A DNA stretch of 64,000 nucleotides from Oscillospiraceae bacterium (GTDB taxonomy: Bacteria > Bacillota_A > Clostridia > Oscillospirales > Oscillospiraceae): NCBI GenBank assembly GCA_015067895.1, contig SVLP01000002.1, positions 137,664 to 201,663 of the forward strand, read 5' to 3'. Made by a program: the position numbers and the translations under genes. Shown one piece after another: positions 59,359-64,000 of the stretch. Below the pieces are notes generated by a model. The model was not told the origin of the DNA. It made no database searches and saw only the letters and a program-made list of their open reading frames with translations. Each line of letters opens with the position of its first letter. Positions within the stretch are counted from its first letter, which is position 1.

Positions 59359-59705
59359 GAATCTCTGGAAATGCACCACCTCCCGCTCCCGCAGGAACTT
59401 GATGACGTCATTCACATCCGGATCATCGGAAAGCCGCAGGATATTGTCGTAGGTAACTCTCGCCTTCTGCTCCGCAGCCAGATCCTCCGTCAGGTCGGCG
59501 ATGGGATCGCCCTTGACCTGCATACTTGCGGCGGTCCAGGGGAAGCCGGAGGCAGCGGTGGGGTAGACCCCCGCGGTGTGATCCACGAAGTAGGGCGCGA
59601 AGGCAGAGTCCTGGATCTGGGAATCCGTCATCTTCCTCGTCAGCTGATGGACGATGGCTCCGACCATCTCCAGGTGGCCCAGCTCCTCCGTACCCAAAGC
59701 TGTGA
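59356..59705 (-). pseudogene. cotJC: Internal part of split cotJC, with its 5' end also lost
   Basis: On the minus strand this encodes LGTEELGHLEMVGAIVHQLTR (in part), YFVDHTAGVYP, KGDPIADLTEDLAAEQKAR, DDPDVNDVI and REREVVHFQRFGEA, the core of CotJC with its metal-ligand Glu and His residues. CotJC proteins are manganese-catalase-like spore-coat components. At the 3' side the gene is cut by the element (continuing at 11007). At the 5' side homology stops near 59705, where about 60-75 N-terminal residues are missing and replaced by GGGCLFITA-type sequence. No cotJA/cotJB genes are present to the right. Confidence 0.8.
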
Positions 59706-59734
59706 TAAAAAGACACCCACCACCCAAAATCAAT

Positions 59735-59965
59735 TCAAATGTTGCCAACTTGCCTCTGTATTACGACGAAAGCGAGTTTGGATAGGTGTTTGGGTATATA
59801 ATTTCCTTCAAGATGGAATCGGATTACCACCGTAGAATTGAACTCCCGGTGTATGAAAACAGCATTTGTACCTCTTTTCCCGACAATAAATACACTGGAT
59901 CCAAAGATGCAGCTTTCAAAGCCTGTTCCGGCAGCTTCGATTTGATTTCTGTACATATCCTTCAT
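59735..59965 (-). CDS. Doubtful 76-aa hypothetical frame in the region right of cotJC
   Basis: The frame runs MKDMYRNQIEAAGTGFES...VIQRQVGNI. It has no convincing ribosome site and no family that I recognise. It fills part of the 59706-60031 gap that separates the broken cotJC 5' side from the ABC operon. It may be a decayed mobile-element remnant. Confidence 0.25.
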   Translation of the reverse strand: MKDMYRNQIEAAGTGFESCIFGSSVFIVGKRGTNAVFIHREFNSTVVIRFHLEGNYIPKHLSKLAFVVIQRQVGNI

Positions 59966-59971
59966 AGCAAA

Positions 59972-60008
59972 AGTCCCACGATCCTGATTGATCGTGGGAC
60001 TCAATTTT
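59972..60008. terminator. Terminator of the right ABC operon
   Basis: Perfect stem AGTCCCACGAT / ATCGTGGGACT (59972-59982 with 59991-60001). On the minus strand it lies about 24 nt after the permease stop and is followed by TTTTGC; on the plus strand by CAATTTTTA. Confidence 0.8.
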
Positions 60009-60031
60009 TATGCTGCTATCATATGGAACTG

Positions 60032-62812
60032 TTAAAGTGCATCCATTCGGATTGCGGTGATGGGGTCATCCCTGCGCAGTTTCCGGACTGCATAGCCCAT
60101 GGTGATGAACACGACCACGAAGACAGCGGCTGCGGCGATGCAGATGCTCATCCAGGGGAAGCGGTACGGAAATCCGCTGCCCAGATCCAGCAGGCGGTAG
60201 ATCCCATATCCGGCCCCAACGCCGATGGGGAGTCCCCAAAGGAGGGAACGGACACCATACCGGGCACATTCCAGCCCCAGCATCCGTCGCAGCTGCCGCT
60301 CCTGCATGCCCACACTGCGCAGCATACCGATGTCCCGCCGCCGCAGGGCGATGTTGGTGGAGATGGTGTTGAAGACATTGCACACGCAGATGAGGCTGAC
60401 CAGAATGATGAAGCCGTAGGAGAATACATGGATCATCGTCATCATGTTTCGGTACTGGATCTGGGATTCCAGCAGATCCTGATATTCATATTCCTCCAGA
60501 TTGCTCCTAAGCCAGGAGAGCATGGCATGGTAATCCGAGGTTTTGACCTTTAGGTCATCCATGCAGTTTTCGAACAGCCAGGATTCCGGGAGGATCAGCA
60601 CCAGGCTGTTGCAATGGGAATAGCCATCCACACCAAAGGGAAGATCATCCACCTGGTCCAGCACCTCAATATCGGGCAGCACCGGCAGATTCTCTTCTGT
60701 CAGAAGATATTCGCCCACGGTCATGGTGTCCTTGGAGAAAAAGTGGAAATCTTCCACTATGCTTCCATCCTCCGTGGTTCGGGGGATGCGGATGAAGGAA
60801 ATGGTGCCGTCGCTGTTGACGGGATACTCCTCCGGGACCTGACCGTCAGAAATGTCGAAGGTCTGGATCAGATGGCCCTCCCAGTCGGTGTATTCGAAGC
60901 TCATCCCCCCACCGAAGCTGAAAATAAGCTCAATAAGCCTGGAGGAAAGCTGAGAGGAATAGACATCGATCACAGCCGGCAGCGTTTCAAAGACAGGAGC
61001 CGTCATAGTGACCCGGTCAAAGGTTCCATCCTCGTGGTCAGTGTAGATGGTACCCTTGCTTCGCAGACAGACGGCCCTGGGGATATCTCCCTGGAAATAG
61101 GCTTGCGGATCAATGTCCTGCTCCTGTAAGAAGGTGCGGAAATGCGCATCCTCCAGAAAATAGACATTGGGGGACAATCCTGGAGATATATGGAGTCCGG
61201 AAGCCGCAAGTTTCTCCATAATTTCCAAATGTTCGGCTGTGTAGGTTCCCGAAGTCAGAATACCCTCGTAGGATTCATGCCAAACCATGGCACTTTTCTC
61301 CACGAAATCCAGATTCCGAATCTCCTCGTACCGTTCAGGAGTCGTGGTGATTCTGAAATCATAATTGCTGGTATTGCTGTTTTCTCCGGCAAGCTCCGTA
61401 AAAATGCCGGTAAAGCCCACGCTGGTCAGGAAGATGATGACGGACAGGGTCAGGCTGATGACGGTGGAGCGGTATTTCCTCCGGCTGACGGAGTAATACT
61501 TGGCAGACATCAGTCCAGGCACACCAAAGATTTTACCGGTGATACTGCCACTGCGGAGCTTTTTCGGAATCTGATAATCGCCGTTCTGACGGATGGAGCT
61601 GACGGGGTCCAGCTTCATGGCCTTCTTCAGCGGAAGCCAGGCAGAGATCAGCACCGTCACCACCGCTACCACACCAGCACAGCAAAAGGCCGACAGGGAG
61701 GGGACCGCCCGGAAGATGACACCGCTCTGCAGGGAACCGGCCAGCAGTCCGGTGATCAGATCGCCGGTGAGATACAATGTCACGGCAATACCAAAGTAGC
61801 CGCACAGAATACCGATGGGTATGCCGATGATGCTTAAACACAGTGCTTCAAAATAAACACTCCGGCGAAGCTGCTTTTTTGTGGCACCCACGGAGGATAG
61901 AAGGCCAAAGTCCCTGGTCCGCTCCGTCAGGGAGATGGAGAAGGCGTTGTAAATGAGACTGACAGAGCATGCCAGAATGATGACCATGAGTATGGCGCAG
62001 ACCGTATAGATCAGATCATTGATGTTGGTGTATCTGGATGCGCCATAGTAGTTCAGTAGGTTAAAATTAAGCGAGCAGATGGGGGAGAGGTTTTCGACTT
62101 CCAGCGGGTAGGCATCCATGGGATCAGCGGTCTTGGCGAACAGCCTTGCCCAATGGAAAGCATGGGTCCCATCGTCCACCGTGATGAAATTCATGGGCTC
62201 CATGCTCCAGTCGCCCATGCGGCTGGACTCGTTATCCAGAATGCCTACGATCACATAGGTTTCTGTAAAGTTTGGAATGTCCGCAATGGGGAATTCCGGC
62301 ATGTGGTCATAATAATACTCGTCTTCATACCTGGGGACGACATCAAGGGACACCGTTTCACCCAGCTCACCGGCCATGCCCATGGCCTGCAAATACCAAA
62401 GGCAATGCTCCGGGACGGCAATTTCATCGGGAGCCTCCGGGAGACGGCCCTTCTTCAACAGGATCGTCCGCATTTCAAAGGCGTTCTCGTCCAGAGCGGT
62501 GAGAATGTAGGATTGATTCTTTTCCACCGTCCCCACATTGACATAGCCCAGGGTCCTGGCAATGCCGAGCTGGGAGATCTCCTCACGAGCCTGGATGGCT
62601 TCCACCTCCTCGGCGGTGACATTGTCAAAGCGGATGAAATAGTCGCCGGTATTGTAGATTGTAATGTCCACCAGATATTGCCGCAGACTCACGCCCAGGG
62701 TCGCCACCGCCGCAAACATGGCGGCGGAGAAGATGATGCCTACGATGGTGACGAGAGTCCTGGTGCGGTTTTTCCAGAGGGACCGCCAGGCCAGCCGGTT
62801 CATGATGTTCAT
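60032..62812 (-). CDS. FtsX-family ABC transporter permease (926 aa)
   Basis: N-terminal membrane helix after MNRLAWRSLWKNRTR, an external domain, first FtsX block at about residues 265-395 (FGLLSSVGATKKQLRRS), a large external domain at about 430-790, and a second FtsX block at about 795-915 (IGMLRSVGMQERQLRRM). The start overlaps the ATPase gene by 4 nt. Homologous in design to the permease at 3580-6318 but clearly divergent. It probably responds to antimicrobial peptides or envelope stress under the kinase encoded upstream. Confidence 0.87.
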   Translation of the reverse strand: MNIMNRLAWRSLWKNRTRTLVTIVGIIFSAAMFAAVATLGVSLRQYLVDITIYNTGDYFIRFDNVTAEEVEAIQAREEISQLGIARTLGYVNVGTVEKNQSYILTALDENAFEMRTILLKKGRLPEAPDEIAVPEHCLWYLQAMGMAGELGETVSLDVVPRYEDEYYYDHMPEFPIADIPNFTETYVIVGILDNESSRMGDWSMEPMNFITVDDGTHAFHWARLFAKTADPMDAYPLEVENLSPICSLNFNLLNYYGASRYTNINDLIYTVCAILMVIILACSVSLIYNAFSISLTERTRDFGLLSSVGATKKQLRRSVYFEALCLSIIGIPIGILCGYFGIAVTLYLTGDLITGLLAGSLQSGVIFRAVPSLSAFCCAGVVAVVTVLISAWLPLKKAMKLDPVSSIRQNGDYQIPKKLRSGSITGKIFGVPGLMSAKYYSVSRRKYRSTVISLTLSVIIFLTSVGFTGIFTELAGENSNTSNYDFRITTTPERYEEIRNLDFVEKSAMVWHESYEGILTSGTYTAEHLEIMEKLAASGLHISPGLSPNVYFLEDAHFRTFLQEQDIDPQAYFQGDIPRAVCLRSKGTIYTDHEDGTFDRVTMTAPVFETLPAVIDVYSSQLSSRLIELIFSFGGGMSFEYTDWEGHLIQTFDISDGQVPEEYPVNSDGTISFIRIPRTTEDGSIVEDFHFFSKDTMTVGEYLLTEENLPVLPDIEVLDQVDDLPFGVDGYSHCNSLVLILPESWLFENCMDDLKVKTSDYHAMLSWLRSNLEEYEYQDLLESQIQYRNMMTMIHVFSYGFIILVSLICVCNVFNTISTNIALRRRDIGMLRSVGMQERQLRRMLGLECARYGVRSLLWGLPIGVGAGYGIYRLLDLGSGFPYRFPWMSICIAAAAVFVVVFITMGYAVRKLRRDDPITAIRMDAL

Positions 62813-63489
62813 CGGATCACCTCATCCCGAACGATGTGCCCGTCCTCGATGGCGAGGATCCGGTCGGCCTGCAAGGCGATGGACTCGTCATGGGTGATGA
62901 CGATAAGGGTCTGGCCGTACTCCCGGTTGCTCTTCTTCAGCAGCTCCACGATCTCCTGGCTGTTTTTGGAGTCCAGGTTGCCCGTGGGCTCGTCCGCCAG
63001 CACCACCGCCGGGGCATTCATCAGGGCGCGTCCGATGGATACCCGCTGCTGCTGACCGCCGGAGAGCTGGTTGGGAAGATGATGCGCCCGGTCCGTCAGA
63101 TTCAGGGTTTCCAGCAGCTTTTCCAGCCGCTCAGCATTGACCTTTCGCCCATCCAGCAGGACGGGCAGGGTGATGTTCTCCGTCACGTCCAGCACCGGGA
63201 TCAGGTTGTAGAACTGGTAAATGAGGCCCACCTGACGGCGGCGGAAGATGGCCAGCTGCTCCTCGTTCTGGGCAAACACATCCTGCCCCTCTAAGTACAC
63301 CTTGCCGGATGTGGGGCGATCCACACCACCTAAGATATGCAGCAGGGTGGACTTGCCGGAGCCGGAGGGGCCGATGATGGCGACAAACTGTCCCTTCTCC
63401 ACGGAGAAGGATACATCGTCCAAGGCCCGGACTTCATTTTCTCCCTGTCCATAGATCTTGGACAGGTGTTCGACTTTCAGGATTTCCAT
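62809..63489 (-). CDS. ABC transporter ATP-binding protein (226 aa)
   Basis: I start at 63489 (MEILKVEHLSKIYGQ), after AAAGGAGGTATTTTCA; an extension to 63543 is not typical of the family. Walker A GPSGSGKST, signature LSGGQQQR, Walker B VVLADEP, H-loop ITHD. It is the motor of the permease downstream. Two tandem 20-bp operator-like repeats sit upstream, overlapping the end of the kinase gene. Confidence 0.92.
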   Translation of the reverse strand: MEILKVEHLSKIYGQGENEVRALDDVSFSVEKGQFVAIIGPSGSGKSTLLHILGGVDRPTSGKVYLEGQDVFAQNEEQLAIFRRRQVGLIYQFYNLIPVLDVTENITLPVLLDGRKVNAERLEKLLETLNLTDRAHHLPNQLSGGQQQRVSIGRALMNAPAVVLADEPTGNLDSKNSQEIVELLKKSNREYGQTLIVITHDESIALQADRILAIEDGHIVRDEVIR

Positions 63490-63532
63490 TGAAAATACCT
63501 CCTTTCGGGATGGTCTCAGGATACCATGTCCA

Positions 63533-63574
63533 GGTGACAGCATCGTGACAATTCGGTGAGAGAATCGTCACAAT
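63533..63574. promoter_or_regulatory. Tandem 20-bp direct repeats upstream of the right ABC operon
   Basis: GGTGACAGCATCGTGACAAT (63533-63552) and GGTGAGAGAATCGTCACAAT (63555-63574) match in 17 of 20 bases and start 22 bp apart, two helical turns. They are plausible binding sites for the response regulator of this module, whose gene would lie outside the window. Confidence 0.6.
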
Positions 63575-64000
63575 ACCTGATGGTAGAATTTGATGAGAAA
63601 TTTTGCACCGGTTCCGGTATTCATGGCCTGAATGGTGCCGTTCTGGGCGGCGATGATGGTGCGAGCCAGAGCCAGGCCGATGCCACAGCTTGATTCAGAA
63701 GCGTTTTTGCCCTTGTAGAACCGCTCAAAGAGATGGGGAAGGTCAGCTTCATCGAAGCCGCAGCCGGTATCCTCCACGGTGATGGCGGTGTAGAGGGCGG
63801 TCTGTTGGGCGTTGACGGTGATGGTGCCGCCGGACGGGGTATGCTCCATGGAGTTTTTCAGCAGGTTCCCAATGGCCTCCGCCGTCCAGACCGGGTCAGC
63901 GGTGAGGGATTCCGATGAGCAGGAAACCGCCAATTGCAGCCCCCGGAGCTCCAGGGGGATGGATAGGGGAGCGGCGGCCCGGTCGATCAGCTCCCGGACG
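63568..64000 (-). CDS. Sensor histidine kinase, C-terminal ATPase part (5' end beyond window)
   Basis: The frame is open to the window edge (VRELIDRAAAPLSIPLEL...). It carries the HATPase domain: N-box AEAIGNLLKNSMEHTP, G1 VEDTGCGFDE, F-box LFERFYKG and G2 SSCGIGLALARTII. It ends YHQVL. Its 3' end overlaps the operator-like repeats for the ABC genes. The layout is the same as the left module (kinase then ATPase then permease). Confidence 0.88.
   Translation of the reverse strand, partial: VRELIDRAAAPLSIPLELRGLQLAVSCSSESLTADPVWTAEAIGNLLKNSMEHTPSGGTITVNAQQTALYTAITVEDTGCGFDEADLPHLFERFYKGKNASESSCGIGLALARTIIAAQNGTIQAMNTGTGAKFLIKFYHQVL

Overview
The window looks like a chromosomal segment of a GC-rich gut clostridium (class Clostridia, probably an Oscillospiraceae-type anaerobe). 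The basis is the Firmicutes-style AGGAGG ribosome sites, ECF/ABC transporters, BceRS-like two-component systems, a spore-coat manganese-catalase-like gene (cotJC) and a Tn1549-like conjugative element. The species cannot be fixed from sequence alone. I see no rRNA, tRNA or CRISPR array.

Left chromosome (1-11002): the 3' part of a gene fusing two ABC ATPases to an ECF S-component; a 158-bp palindromic repeat next to its stop codon; a minus-strand operon of response regulator, sensor kinase, ABC ATPase, giant FtsX permease and a membrane-anchored Ig-like protein; then a plus-strand ECF sigma factor, a membrane partner and an SLH-domain protein.

Integrative conjugative element (about 11003-59355, 48 kb): it splits cotJC. 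The 3' end of that gene lies at 10932-11007 and an internal/5' part at 59356-59705, both on the minus strand. Joining them at the shared GCTTC restores the reading frame. From left to right the element carries: a small conserved protein, ParA/ParB, a thioester/Cna-B surface adhesin, two small element proteins, a 2620-aa methylase-helicase with tnpV nested out of frame, an AT-rich two-gene cargo (25.8-29.3 kb, possible defence pair with a nuclease-like N-terminus), a DUF3848-like gene, a DUF3991/Toprim protein, a possible oriT, DUF3789, MobC, relaxase, PcfB-like DUF3801, an ArdC-like protein, VirD4, Maff2, TrbL/VirB6, PrgI, VirB4, sortase B, and a CHAP hydrolase. A second AT-rich cargo block (43-56 kb) follows: two XRE regulators, an agr-type quorum module (LytTR regulator, GHKL kinase, AgrB, AgrD), a secreted Cys-rich protein, a two-permease ABC exporter with a GAF-BTAD regulator, and two unfamiliar membrane proteins. 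The right end has phased AACC repeats, an XRE regulator, a MazF-like toxin with a zinc-ribbon tail, a 57-aa protein and a large serine recombinase.

Right chromosome (59356-64000): the cotJC fragment, itself broken again near 59705, then a minus-strand FtsX permease, its ABC ATPase, and the 3' end of a sensor kinase. This is a second copy of the same kind of peptide-sensing/detoxification module as on the left.

Coordination: transfer genes (relaxase, coupling protein, VirB4/B6/B2-like, CHAP hydrolase) form one nearly continuous plus-strand operon. GC hairpins joined to a TTACATA motif recur between its blocks and bracket both cargo islands. The adhesin and sortase B probably act together at the cell surface during mating. 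The agr module probably lets donor cells sense one another and may control the adjacent peptide/ABC genes.
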